DNA from: Aminobacter ciceronei
Lineage (GTDB): Bacteria > Pseudomonadota > Alphaproteobacteria > Rhizobiales > Rhizobiaceae
DNA length: 64,000 nt
Reading direction: 5' to 3'
Assembly (NCBI RefSeq): GCF_014138625.1
Contig: NZ_JACJHY010000007.1
Location: 124,001 to 188,000, forward strand
Below the pieces are notes generated by a model that was not told the origin of the DNA, did not search any database, and saw only the letters and a list, made by a program, of their open reading frames with translations. The position numbers were made by a program, and so were the translations under genes. This document shows, piece by piece, positions 17,862 to 28,150 of the stretch. How positions within the stretch are numbered: the first letter of the stretch is position 1; every line of letters begins with the position of its first letter.

Positions 17862-18611
17862 ATGGAGTTCTCGAGTAAAGTCGCGCTTGTCACCGGAGCT
17901 GGATCGGGCATAGGCGAGGCTGTGGCTCGAGAGCTTGCCGCGGGCGGTGCCAAGGTTGTTGTGGCAGACATCGACATCCACTCAGCGGCACGCGTGGCAC
18001 AAGCCATCGTGGCTGAAAATGGCGAAGCCCACGCCTGTCAGGTCGACGTTGCTGATCCACGATCAGTTGAACAGATGGTCCGGTTCGCCGTGGAGACGTT
18101 CGGAGGCCTTCACCTTGCGGTCAACAATGCGGGCGTAGGCGGCGTGGATACCGAAACGGCCGACTATCCGATCGATAATTGGCTAAGCGTGATGGAAGTG
18201 AATCTCGATGGTGTTTTCTACTGCATCAAGTTCCAGCTTCCGGCCATGCTGAAGTCCGGCGGAGGAGCGATCGTCAATATGTCTTCCATCCTGGGGTCGG
18301 TGGGTTGGAGCAAGGCTTGCGCATATGTTGCTGCAAAGCACGCTCTGGTTGGATTGACGAAAGCGGTAGCTATTGAATATGCAGCGAAGAATGTTCGCGT
18401 TAACGCCGTCGGCCCAGCGTTTATCGACACCCCACTCCTCAAGAAGAACCTGGACGATGAGACGATCGGACAGCTGGCGGCCCTGCACCCGTTGAACCGC
18501 CTCGGATCTGCGCGTGAGGTCGCGGCGCTGACCTGCTTCCTCTTGTCCGAAAGAGCAAGCTTCATAACGGGCAGCTATCATCTGGTCGACGGAGGTTACA
18601 CGTCGCGATAG
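17862..18611 (+). CDS. Short-chain dehydrogenase/reductase
   Basis: A 249-residue classical SDR. The NAD(P)-binding TGAGSGIGEAVAREL is at residues 11-25, the NNAG motif near 89, the catalytic Ser in IVNMSSILG, and Tyr/Lys in YVAAKHA. The acidic VVADIDI after beta-2 suggests NAD(H) preference. Substrate unknown. It starts 11 bases after the USP gene with GAGGAACG as ribosome site, so it shares that operon. Confidence 0.88.
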   Translation: MEFSSKVALVTGAGSGIGEAVARELAAGGAKVVVADIDIHSAARVAQAIVAENGEAHACQVDVADPRSVEQMVRFAVETFGGLHLAVNNAGVGGVDTETADYPIDNWLSVMEVNLDGVFYCIKFQLPAMLKSGGGAIVNMSSILGSVGWSKACAYVAAKHALVGLTKAVAIEYAAKNVRVNAVGPAFIDTPLLKKNLDDETIGQLAALHPLNRLGSAREVAALTCFLLSERASFITGSYHLVDGGYTSR

Positions 18612-18676
18612 TCGCCCTCACGGCATCGCGAACGTCCCCGATTGCCAGCGGCGAACACAAACTGCGGAGGCACAAC

Positions 18677-19609
18677 ATGAGACTTGTGGTTTCCTTGGGT
18701 GGGAATGCCCTCTTGCGCAAAGGGCAGGCGATCACGGCCGAGAACCAGCGCGAAAACGCCGCCATGGCCGCCATGTGGCTCGCGCCCGTGTTTAGGGAAC
18801 ACGACGTGGTGATCGCTCACGGCAGCGGCCCACAGTTGGCGATGCTCGCACTGCAGTCGTTTTCCTACAGGGTCGCCGAACCTACGCGTCTTGATCTGCT
18901 GTGCGCTCAAGCTGGGGGTGAGACAGGGTATCTGCTGGCTCGAGAGTTGTGGAACAAACTCGGGAGCGACCGACACGTTGTCGCGCACATGGCGCAGGTG
19001 CTGGTCAATGCCGATGACGAGGCTTTTGGAAAGCCGGCGAAGCCCATCGGACCCTTCTACGAACGGACCTACGCCCATCAATTGCGCCAGCTGCGTGGCT
19101 GGCAATTTGCGGATTTTGACGGCGAGTATCGACGTGTTGTCCCAGTTCCCCGCCTTCTCGAGACCATCGAGATTGGCGCAGCGAAATCTATGCTCGGGTC
19201 TGGTACGGCAGTTGTCATGTGCGGCCCCGTACCCGTCGCTGCGGGCTCTGGTGGTGAGTTGCACGGGATGGAGGCCCTGCCGGACAAAGACGAATTCGCT
19301 TCGCTCCTGGCACGAGAATTGGATGCCGACGGATTGCTGTTTCTGACGGACGTGCTGTCGGTTGCCACGGACTATGGCAAACCGGAACAGCGACAAATCA
19401 GACATGCCACTCCCGCGTCGTTGGGAACGCTGGCCTTCGATCCGTCTTCGATGGGGCCTAAGGTGAAGGCCGCATGCGACTTCGTCGAGGCATCGCACAA
19501 ATGGGCTGCCATCGGATCGATTTCGAATGTGGAACATGTCCTGTCAGGGGAGGCCGGGACACGTGTTGTGCCAACCATGGCAGGCGCGATCGACTTCTGG
19601 CCGCGCTGA
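18677..19609 (+). CDS. Atypical carbamate kinase-like protein
   Basis: A 310-residue amino-acid-kinase-fold protein clearly related to carbamate kinase: LGGNALLRKGQ at the N-terminus, the KPAKPIGPFY loop and FDPSSMGPKVKAA at the C-terminus. Key loops differ from the canonical ArcC at 29.0 kb. The GGGGIPV loop is replaced by [17 protein letters not shown] by HGSGPQLA, and the IDKDLAS segment by PDKDEFAS. It may have lost or altered kinase activity. It lies 65 bases after the SDR gene, away from the arc operon. Confidence 0.8.
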   Translation: MRLVVSLGGNALLRKGQAITAENQRENAAMAAMWLAPVFREHDVVIAHGSGPQLAMLALQSFSYRVAEPTRLDLLCAQAGGETGYLLARELWNKLGSDRHVVAHMAQVLVNADDEAFGKPAKPIGPFYERTYAHQLRQLRGWQFADFDGEYRRVVPVPRLLETIEIGAAKSMLGSGTAVVMCGPVPVAAGSGGELHGMEALPDKDEFASLLARELDADGLLFLTDVLSVATDYGKPEQRQIRHATPASLGTLAFDPSSMGPKVKAACDFVEASHKWAAIGSISNVEHVLSGEAGTRVVPTMAGAIDFWPR

Positions 19610-19632
19610 TTCAACCTTACGGAGGTGAGGTC

Positions 19633-20094
19633 ATGTGGGTTCGTTCTTTGTCTACGCTTGACTGCAGCAAGATTTTGGCTCGCAGTCATTTCGGCCACCT
19701 TGGTTGTTCCAAGGACGGACGGCCATATGTTGTGCCGTTCTACTTCTGTTACTCAGACAGCAGGCTTTACGCGTTCTCTATGCCTGGAAAGAAGATCGAC
19801 TTCATGCGAGCCAATCCCTGCGTTTGCGTGCTGGTCGACGAAAGGGGAAGTGGCCGAGAGTGGCGCAGCGTGCTGGTCGATGGCCGATTCGAGGAGTTGA
19901 AAGGCGACACGCCGCAGAACAAGATCGATCAGGAGCACGCCTGGAACCTGCTCAGCAAACATGTGAACTGGTGGGAGCCAGGCGGTCTGAAACCCGATCA
20001 GCGTCCCATTGCCCAGCATTCATCCCACCTTTTCTTCCGGATTTGCGTCGAACAAGTATCGGGCCGGGAGGCTGTCGAGGGGGAGCAATCTTGA
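19633..20094 (+). CDS. Pyridoxamine 5'-phosphate oxidase-like flavin protein
   Basis: A 153-residue split-barrel flavoprotein (FGHLGCSKDGRPYVVPFYFCY, then KIDFMRANPCVCVLVDE and WRSVLVDGRFEEL) of the PNPOx-like group that binds FMN, F420 or heme. Cofactor and substrate are unknown. ATG at 19633 has a very strong GGAGGTGAGG site, which decides against the longer open frame. It follows the carbamate kinase-like gene by 23 bases. Confidence 0.8.
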   Translation: MWVRSLSTLDCSKILARSHFGHLGCSKDGRPYVVPFYFCYSDSRLYAFSMPGKKIDFMRANPCVCVLVDERGSGREWRSVLVDGRFEELKGDTPQNKIDQEHAWNLLSKHVNWWEPGGLKPDQRPIAQHSSHLFFRICVEQVSGREAVEGEQS

Positions 20095-20158
20095 AGGATG
20101 TTGGCAATATGACGCGCGGGGCCGGTTCGATCTCTCCCACCGACCCCGCAGCTTAAGT

Positions 20159-20995
20159 TCAGCGTGCCATCAATACCGGGATTGAAACGTCTTCCAGGAT
20201 CGATTTGGTTACGCCGCCGAAGATCTTCTCCCGCAGGCGGGAGTGGCCATATGCGCCCATCACGATCAGTTCAGCGGACATGTCCGAGGCATGCCGCTTC
20301 AGCACATCGGCGACTTTTTGCCCTGAACTCGGCAACCTGTCGACCGTGACCTTTGCGCCGTGGCGGGCCAGATAGGTCGCAACATCGGCTCCGGGCTCGT
20401 CGCCCTGACGGCCTTCACCCTCAAGCGGATCGACGAGGACCAGATGCACGTCGTCTGCGGCCCTCAGGATGTCGATAGCCTCCCGAACTGCGCGCGAGGC
20501 TTCGATGCGCGAATCCCATGCAACCATCACCTTCCTGGGCCGCAGCGTCGGCTTGCTGCCCTCGGACGACAACAGCATTGGCTTGCCCGACGAGAAGAGC
20601 GCACCCTCAATCGTCTTGTCCCTGAGCGTTCCTCCTGACAGCAGATCCGGACCGACGAAGGTCAGATCAGCATATCGCGCGCGCCGTCCGATGATCTCGT
20701 CGGCCCAGGCCATTTCAGGATAGGCGTTGGAAACATCCGCCGAAATCGCGGCGCTGGCTAGCAATCGCGTGACCTCGGCCGTCCTCGTATCAAGCCTCTC
20801 GAGATCGGCGCGCCGCTCTTCCATCCAGGCATCGGACATCGGCGCTGCGTAGTCGCCAATGGGCGGAGGTGCCGCGAGCGTCACGGCAAGCACGGAAAGA
20901 TGAGCGTCCACCTCCGCGCACAAGGAGGCGGCCAACTTGATGTCATTGTCGCCGCGGTGGGTGCCGGTAACCGTTAGAATTGTCTTGAAGGCCAT
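20159..20995 (-). CDS. Tandem-domain universal stress protein
   Basis: A 278-residue two-domain UspA protein. The second domain has GAYGHSRLREKIFGG and ends SIPVLMAR; the first has the degenerate loop GPDLLSGGTLRDKT. It faces a cytochrome c gene across a 163-base divergent region with two FNR/FixK-type boxes. The nearer one (21058) is about 70 bases before this start. Confidence 0.88.
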   Translation of the reverse strand: MAFKTILTVTGTHRGDNDIKLAASLCAEVDAHLSVLAVTLAAPPPIGDYAAPMSDAWMEERRADLERLDTRTAEVTRLLASAAISADVSNAYPEMAWADEIIGRRARYADLTFVGPDLLSGGTLRDKTIEGALFSSGKPMLLSSEGSKPTLRPRKVMVAWDSRIEASRAVREAIDILRAADDVHLVLVDPLEGEGRQGDEPGADVATYLARHGAKVTVDRLPSSGQKVADVLKRHASDMSAELIVMGAYGHSRLREKIFGGVTKSILEDVSIPVLMAR

Positions 20996-21057
20996 GGCTT
21001 GAATCCTCAGTCAATTGAAACCAGGTCTTCTGATACCGCCCAGGATCGGAACATTCC

Positions 21058-21071
21058 TTGCTCTACGTCAA
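21058..21071. promoter_or_regulatory. Degenerate FNR/FixK-type box, TTGCTCTACGTCAA
   Basis: Read on the minus strand it is TTGAC-N4-AGCAA. Its centre is about 70 bases before the USP start at 20995. It is the same 14-mer as at 16919. Confidence 0.55.
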
Positions 21072-21091
21072 TTCGTGAAAGCGCATGTGAT

Positions 21092-21105
21092 TTGATCCGT
21101 ATCAA
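21092..21105. promoter_or_regulatory. FNR/FixK-type box, TTGATCCGTATCAA
   Basis: Perfect TTGAT-N4-ATCAA, the textbook FNR/FixK palindrome. Its centre is about 60 bases before the cytochrome c ATG. Confidence 0.85.
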
Positions 21106-21158
21106 GGTTACGCATGACCGGGACATTAGGCTCCAACCCGATGGGCTGAGGTCGCCAT

Positions 21159-21560
21159 ATGAAACGCTTGATCACAGTCGCTGTATTGATTTCAGGCAGC
21201 TCAATTTCTCTTCATGCTCAAGAGATGAGCTACGGGGAAACTGAGTTTCTAAATTCATGCGCGGCCTGCCATGGAAGTGGCGGGCGGGGCGATGGTCCTT
21301 TGGCTGCGGAATTACGAAGCGCACCGACTGATCTGACGCAGCTTGCCGAAAAGAACGGTGAAGAGTTTCCGTATCGGCGTGTGATGGCAACAATTGACGG
21401 CCGCTATGTTGTTCCAGGCCATGGCGAGCGCGACATGCCAGTCTGGGGGCAGCAATTCCTTCTAAGCGACAAACGCCTTTATGGTCCGGATGACGGACCC
21501 GTCGTGACGCAGGAGAGAATTCACGAGCTGGCAACGTTCATCGAGAGCCTGCAGAGGTGA
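21159..21560 (+). CDS. Periplasmic class I cytochrome c
   Basis: A 133-residue secreted monoheme cytochrome. The signal peptide ends near SLHAQ, the heme-binding CAACH is at about residues 34-38, and a likely distal methionine is in ERDMPVWG. It resembles small c-type cytochromes that feed oxidases or reductases under low oxygen; partner unknown. A perfect FNR/FixK box lies directly upstream. It may be cotranscribed with the kinase gene 51 bases downstream. Confidence 0.87.
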   Translation: MKRLITVAVLISGSSISLHAQEMSYGETEFLNSCAACHGSGGRGDGPLAAELRSAPTDLTQLAEKNGEEFPYRRVMATIDGRYVVPGHGERDMPVWGQQFLLSDKRLYGPDDGPVVTQERIHELATFIESLQR

Positions 21561-21611
21561 AAACGAAAGCGTTGCTTCCTGAGGCCACGGGACGGATCGA
21601 GGGCATGGATA

Positions 21612-23147
21612 ATGATCACCGATAACCAGGTCGCAGCAGTCGATTTCTTGATGGATGCCACCAGCCATGGTGATCCGCGGCCCGTGGAAATGATTGAGAC
21701 GCACATTTCCCGCGTTTTCCTTGCAGGAGATCGCGCGTTCAAGATGAAGCGGGCGGTGCAGCTTCCGTACGTGGACTTCTCATCGGCGGATCGTAGGCTT
21801 GCTGTTTGTCAGCTGGAGGTGGAACGCAACTCAAAGACGGCACCGGAGCTTTATCTCGGGGTGAGACGGTTGACGCGAAGGCCTGACGGCCGTCTGGAGT
21901 TTGATGGAAGGGGAGATCTCATTGACGCTGTGGTCGAGATGCGACGTTTCGATCAATCTGCCTTGCTCGACAAGATGGCAGTGGCAGATGAATTGACACC
22001 GCAACTGATGACCGACGTTGCCCATACGATCATTAGATTCCATCGTGATGCGCCTGTGGCCCATGGCTGCGGAGGTGCTGCCAATCTTCAGCGCGTGCTC
22101 GACATCAATCTTGCAGGGTTTGGCACGAGCCATGTGTTCTCCAGATCCGAGGTCGAGGAGTTCGATGGCCTCTTCCGGACAGCCCTGCAACGGCAGGGGG
22201 GCCTGCTAGACAGTCGGGAACGACATGGAAAGGTGCGTCGATGCCATGGCGACCTTCACTTGCGCAACATCTGCCTCTTCCAGGGCAAGCCACGTCTGTT
22301 CGACTGCATCGAGTTCAACGACGACATCTCTACCGTCGATGTCCTCTACGACCTTGCGTTTTTGTTGATGGACCTTTGGCATCGGGGGCTGCCCGAGTTT
22401 TCTAACCTGGTTGCGAACCGCTATCTCGATGAAGCAGACGATGAGGACGGTTTCGTACTCCTGCCGCTGCTAATGGCAATCCGTGCAGCTGTACGCGCAC
22501 ACGTCACTGCCACGCAGGCTGAAGAAGGCGGGCCCCAAAAGACGCGACTTGCAGCGGATGCACGATCGTACTTCAAGCTCGCGCGTCAGCTTCTGGCCGC
22601 TTGCCCGCCCCGTCTCGTGGCGATTGGTGGCCTCAGCGGCTCCGGCAAGACAACGGTCGCAGAAGCGCTTGCAGCGCATATTGGAGCTCCGCCAGGCGCA
22701 CGCGTCGTCGAAAGTGATCGCATTCGGAAAATCCTTCATGGTGTGGCACCCGAAACCCGGCTGCCTGAAAGGGCCTATGCTCCCGAAGTTTCCGAGCGCG
22801 TTTATGCGGAGATGGCCTGGCGTGCAGGACTTATCCTGTCTCAGGGGGCGTCGGTGGTGGCAGATGCCGTTTTCGAGCGTCCGAAAGACAGGAACAGAAT
22901 GGAACTCTGCGCCACAGAACGGGGGGTGCCGTTTGCGGGATTTTGGTTGGAGGCCGATGCCAACCTGCTTTGGTCGCGGGTGAGCGAGCGAAGTGGGGGC
23001 GTGTCAGATGCGACGGTGGACGTGCTGTCGCGTCAGCTTCGCAGGTCGGTTGCCGATGTCGGCTGGCAAAGACTGAATGCCGCCCAGACACCTGCCGGCG
23101 TTGTCTCAGACATTCTGGTCGCCACGGATCGCGTGGTTTCCTGCTGA
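21612..23147 (+). CDS. Fusion of aminoglycoside phosphotransferase-like and P-loop kinase domains
   Basis: A 511-residue two-domain protein. The N-terminal half is APH/choline-kinase-like, with the catalytic loop CHGDLHLRNICLF and the metal-binding FDCIEFNDD. The C-terminal half is a P-loop kinase starting GLSGSGKTTVAEALA, with VVESDRIRK downstream. Members of this architecture include Rv2004c of the mycobacterial DosR regulon. Substrates of both domains are unknown. Confidence 0.82.
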   Translation: MITDNQVAAVDFLMDATSHGDPRPVEMIETHISRVFLAGDRAFKMKRAVQLPYVDFSSADRRLAVCQLEVERNSKTAPELYLGVRRLTRRPDGRLEFDGRGDLIDAVVEMRRFDQSALLDKMAVADELTPQLMTDVAHTIIRFHRDAPVAHGCGGAANLQRVLDINLAGFGTSHVFSRSEVEEFDGLFRTALQRQGGLLDSRERHGKVRRCHGDLHLRNICLFQGKPRLFDCIEFNDDISTVDVLYDLAFLLMDLWHRGLPEFSNLVANRYLDEADDEDGFVLLPLLMAIRAAVRAHVTATQAEEGGPQKTRLAADARSYFKLARQLLAACPPRLVAIGGLSGSGKTTVAEALAAHIGAPPGARVVESDRIRKILHGVAPETRLPERAYAPEVSERVYAEMAWRAGLILSQGASVVADAVFERPKDRNRMELCATERGVPFAGFWLEADANLLWSRVSERSGGVSDATVDVLSRQLRRSVADVGWQRLNAAQTPAGVVSDILVATDRVVSC

Positions 23148-23151
23148 ACTG

Positions 23152-25878
23152 TCAGTCGTTGGCTTCGGCATTCGCGCGAGGTTTCAGCCGCAGCGATGCC
23201 CGGCAGAGGCCGGGGTCATCGACTTCATGCTGGATCATAAATCCCAGGGCGCGGCACATCGACAGCATCTTGCGGTTCTCGGCAAGCATCATGCCTTCGA
23301 TCTTGGAGATTCCGTCCTCACGGGCATAGTCGATAAGCTGGTTGAGCAGTTCCCAGCCGATGCCCTGGGCCTGCAGATCCGTTCGGACGAGCAGCGCATA
23401 TTCTGCGACGACATGATCCGGGTCGCATGAGAGGCGACCGATGCCGGCAAGCTCGTCACCACCACGCGCAATGACTACGAAGGCTATCTCGCGGTCGTAG
23501 TCGAGCTGGGTCATCCGCTTTAGCATCTGGTCTGGAAAATGCTTGCGAGGACTGAGAAATCGTAGCCGCATGTCTTCCTGCGTGACCTTAGCCAGGAATG
23601 CCGGATAGAGAGCGACATCTGTCGGCTTGATCGGCCGGATGATGTATCGCTGCCCTTTGACCTCGATGTCTCGCTCCCACTTTGATGGATATGGACGAAT
23701 GACGAGATCGGCATTGGGTGCGGGATCCTCGACCAACGATGGATCGAACTGGATGCGGGCATCCAGGGCGACCGCTCCCTCGCGATCCGACAACAGAGGA
23801 TTAATGTCCATTGACTTGATGCAGCGAAAGTCGACGACCAGTCGCGAGACACTGTCCAAGGTACCCAATATGGCGGCTCGATTGGCTGGTTCGCGATCAC
23901 GATATCCTGCCAACAATCGGCCTGCCCGCGTATTGTCGATGAGATCTCCCGCCAATACGTCGTCGAGCGGAGGCAAAGACACTGCCGTGTCGTCAAGCAA
24001 TTCAACGGCAACGCCGCCGCTTCCGAACATAATCACAGGCCCGAAGATCGGGTCTTGATGGATGCCTACGAGCAGTTCGTATGCGCTCCGTTTGCTAATC
24101 ATGGGCTGGACAGTGAAACCGTCCACCGACGTATCAGGCGAAGAGTGCTGTATGCGAAGGCAGATGGCCTCGGCGGCGTCCCGCGCAGCTTCAGCAGAAC
24201 CCAGGTCGAGAGCCACCCCGCCAACGTCTGATTTGTGAGAGATGTCCCTGGACACAAGCTTGACGACGACCTTGTCGGCACTCAGGAGCATAGCTGCCGC
24301 AGCCTTCTCGACATCTGCGGGTGACTTTGCGACTACGGTCTTTGGCGTTGCAATGCCATATGCCGCGATCACCTCCTTCGCTTCGGCCTCCGTCAACATT
24401 TGCCGTCCATCAGCCGCAGCCGCCCGGAAGATTGCTATCGCGTGGGAGCGGTCAGCCATGTAAGCGCTCCCGGACTCCGGCGGCACTCGCATCAATGCGG
24501 CCTGGGCTCGCGACCACTCGCTGAGATATGATGCTGCCTGAGCTGCCTCAGCCGGAGTCTCGAAACTCGGGACCCCGGCGTTTTGCAAAAGGTGTCGCCC
24601 CTGTCGTGCCGTGCTTTCTCCAAGCCAGCAGGTGATCAACGGCTTTCCGTCTATCTTTCCGCTTCGGGCGATTGAAGAAACGGCCAATGCCGCATCGGTC
24701 GAAGAGGCGAGGCCAGTCGGGCAATTTAGAACCATCAGGGCATCTGTTCCGGGGTCGGCTGCGACGGCTTCAATGGCTTCGGCGTATCTACGTGGCGATG
24801 CGTCACCGATGATGTCTACCGGGTTTCCTTTCGACCAGGTCGACGGCAGACAGGCGTTAAGGCGTTCAACCGTCGCAGGAGCGAACGCAGCGAGTTCACA
24901 GCGACGATCAAGCAAGTCGTCGACCGCGAGGACTCCGGCACCACCGCCATTGGTTACGATGCCCAGGCGGGTTTGTTGAAGCGGCCCCAGAAGAGCTAGT
25001 ATCTCTGCCGCATCGAACAGCTCAATGAGACCGCCGACGCGAAGAATTCCCGCCCGGGTGAAAGCAGCGGTGACCGCGCGGTCACCGCCGGCAAGTGCGC
25101 CAGTGTGTGTCATGGCCGCCTTTGCAGCCTGATCATGTCGGCCTGATTTTATCGCGACCACCGGTTTGAGCCGAGCTGCCGCCCGTGCAGCCGACATGAA
25201 TTTCCGCGGATGGGGGATAGTTTCCAGGTACATCAGGATCGCATGCGTGGACGGGTCACTGGCGAGCAGGTCGAGGTAGTCGCCAACATCAACATCGGCC
25301 ATGTCGCCCAGGGACACGATGTGGGAAAAGCCGACATTGTTGTCGAGTGACCAGTCTACCAGCGCTGTCACGATCGCCCCGGACTGGGAAAGCAGCGCGA
25401 TGCCGCCCGCGGACGCATTGCAATGCGAAAAGCTGGCGTTGAGTTTCAGCTTGGGCGTGAGCAAGCCAAGCGTGTTAGGCCCAACTATTCGAAACAGATT
25501 GGGCTTTGCGGCCTCGAGCATTGCCTGCTTGAGGCCGTTTTCCACCGTCAGGCCGGCAGTGATTACGACAGCCGCCTTGCTGCCTATGTTGCCGAGATCC
25601 CGGACAATGCCTGGAACCGTTTCGGCAGGGGTAACGATCACGCTGAGATCGGGTGCCTCGGGAAGTTCTTTGGCGGTTCGATAGCAAGGTCTGCCCGCGA
25701 TCTCACGATGCTTTGGATTGACTGGCCAGATCGGTCCTTCGAACCCTCCCTGGACAATGTTCTCTATGACCACCGCGCCTACCGAGCCGGGCCGGGTCGA
25801 TGCGCCGAATATGGCGATCGATCTGGGATGCAGAACGAATTCCAGGTTGCGGATGGTCAAAGCGACTTCCTCCTCCAT
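23152..25878 (-). CDS. ADP-forming acyl-CoA synthetase fused to GNAT acetyltransferase
   Basis: A 908-residue fusion. Residues about 1-470 are the CoA-binding and ligase domains of NDP-forming acyl-CoA synthetase, with the phospho-histidine segment MTHTGALAG. Residues about 490-700 are an ATP-grasp domain (KLVSRDISHKSDVGGVAL). The C-terminal 200 residues are a GNAT domain with the acetyl-CoA loop VRTDLQAQGIGWELL. Such fusions include protein lysine acetyltransferases (Pat type). Whether the synthetase part is active here is unknown. It is transcribed away from the small secreted protein and groEL. Confidence 0.85.
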   Translation of the reverse strand: MEEEVALTIRNLEFVLHPRSIAIFGASTRPGSVGAVVIENIVQGGFEGPIWPVNPKHREIAGRPCYRTAKELPEAPDLSVIVTPAETVPGIVRDLGNIGSKAAVVITAGLTVENGLKQAMLEAAKPNLFRIVGPNTLGLLTPKLKLNASFSHCNASAGGIALLSQSGAIVTALVDWSLDNNVGFSHIVSLGDMADVDVGDYLDLLASDPSTHAILMYLETIPHPRKFMSAARAAARLKPVVAIKSGRHDQAAKAAMTHTGALAGGDRAVTAAFTRAGILRVGGLIELFDAAEILALLGPLQQTRLGIVTNGGGAGVLAVDDLLDRRCELAAFAPATVERLNACLPSTWSKGNPVDIIGDASPRRYAEAIEAVAADPGTDALMVLNCPTGLASSTDAALAVSSIARSGKIDGKPLITCWLGESTARQGRHLLQNAGVPSFETPAEAAQAASYLSEWSRAQAALMRVPPESGSAYMADRSHAIAIFRAAAADGRQMLTEAEAKEVIAAYGIATPKTVVAKSPADVEKAAAAMLLSADKVVVKLVSRDISHKSDVGGVALDLGSAEAARDAAEAICLRIQHSSPDTSVDGFTVQPMISKRSAYELLVGIHQDPIFGPVIMFGSGGVAVELLDDTAVSLPPLDDVLAGDLIDNTRAGRLLAGYRDREPANRAAILGTLDSVSRLVVDFRCIKSMDINPLLSDREGAVALDARIQFDPSLVEDPAPNADLVIRPYPSKWERDIEVKGQRYIIRPIKPTDVALYPAFLAKVTQEDMRLRFLSPRKHFPDQMLKRMTQLDYDREIAFVVIARGGDELAGIGRLSCDPDHVVAEYALLVRTDLQAQGIGWELLNQLIDYAREDGISKIEGMMLAENRKMLSMCRALGFMIQHEVDDPGLCRASLRLKPRANAEAND

Positions 25879-25909
25879 GGACCAGTACGGCTCCGCGTTG
25901 CAGGACGCA

Positions 25910-25923
25910 TTGCCCTAGATCAA
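25910..25923. promoter_or_regulatory. Degenerate FNR/FixK-type box, TTGCCCTAGATCAA
   Basis: The right half ATCAA is perfect, the left half TTGCC. Its centre is about 38 bases before the synthetase start at 25878, rather close for an activator site on that strand, so it could repress or act on the opposite promoter. Confidence 0.45.
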
Positions 25924-25944
25924 TTCCCGATGTCGCCGTTCAGA

Positions 25945-25958
25945 TTGACATGCATCAA
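25945..25958. promoter_or_regulatory. FNR/FixK-type box, TTGACATGCATCAA
   Basis: TTGAC-N4-ATCAA with both half-sites complete. Its centre is about 55 bases before the ATG at 26007 and about 73 bases before the divergent synthetase start. Confidence 0.8.
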
Positions 25959-26006
25959 GGCTCGTCGGGTCAACCCGTGCTTCATTTGTGAAAAAGGAGG
26001 AACCAA

Positions 26007-26351
26007 ATGAACATGCAGTTCACCAAGCGCATGCTGGGGGCGGCAGTCGCGATTGTTGCCCTGGCCAGCGAAGTCCCAGGGACTCTGGCCCAGATGCGTG
26101 GCCCGTTGATGTTCCAAGGTCATCAAATGATGTCCGCGGATGAGATGGCCACGATGATGGACCGGATGCGTAGCGCAAAGTCCGACGAGGAATGCGACGC
26201 TATCCGGGCCGAGCACCACGAGGCCATGCAGAAACGCGCAGCGGAACTGGGGATCACCCTGCCACAAGACACCGAATGGGAACACATGCCATCCGGATGC
26301 GGCACTGGGATGATGGGTGGCAATGCTCAGAAATCGCCGACGACCAAGTGA
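26007..26351 (+). CDS. Small secreted Met/His-rich protein
   Basis: A 114-residue protein with a signal peptide (MQFTKRMLGAAVAIVALAS) cleaved near LAQ. The mature part is rich in Met, His and acidic residues (MMSADEMATMMDRMRSAKS, then AEHHEAMQKRAAEL) and ends with two cysteine/glycine-containing turns. The composition suggests metal binding in the periplasm, but no family was recognised. GGAGGAACCAA precedes the ATG. It lies 49 bases before groEL with no separate promoter seen. Confidence 0.75.
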   Translation: MNMQFTKRMLGAAVAIVALASEVPGTLAQMRGPLMFQGHQMMSADEMATMMDRMRSAKSDEECDAIRAEHHEAMQKRAAELGITLPQDTEWEHMPSGCGTGMMGGNAQKSPTTK

Positions 26352-26400
26352 AGCATCCTGACGGATCCGGCAATCTCCAGACCTTCAAAAGGATCACGCA

Positions 26401-28023
<1,623 letters not shown>

Positions 28024-28099
28024 TCGGATGCGCTGACTAATGTTCAGCTGTCAGCGGACGCTCAATAACTGCCGACGAAACTCTTCAACGAAGAAGGAC

Positions 28100-28125
28100 C
28101 GAAAGCCGCTCTTCTTGGGCTTTCG
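28100..28125. terminator. Hairpin between convergent groEL and USP genes
   Basis: CGAAAGCC (28100-28107) pairs with GGCTTTCG (28118-28125) around a 10-base loop. It lies in the short convergent gap, where a bidirectional terminator is expected. There is no strong T-tract. Confidence 0.5.
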
Positions 28126-28150
28126 ATCCGCGCGGTTGGGCGAAATGCTC

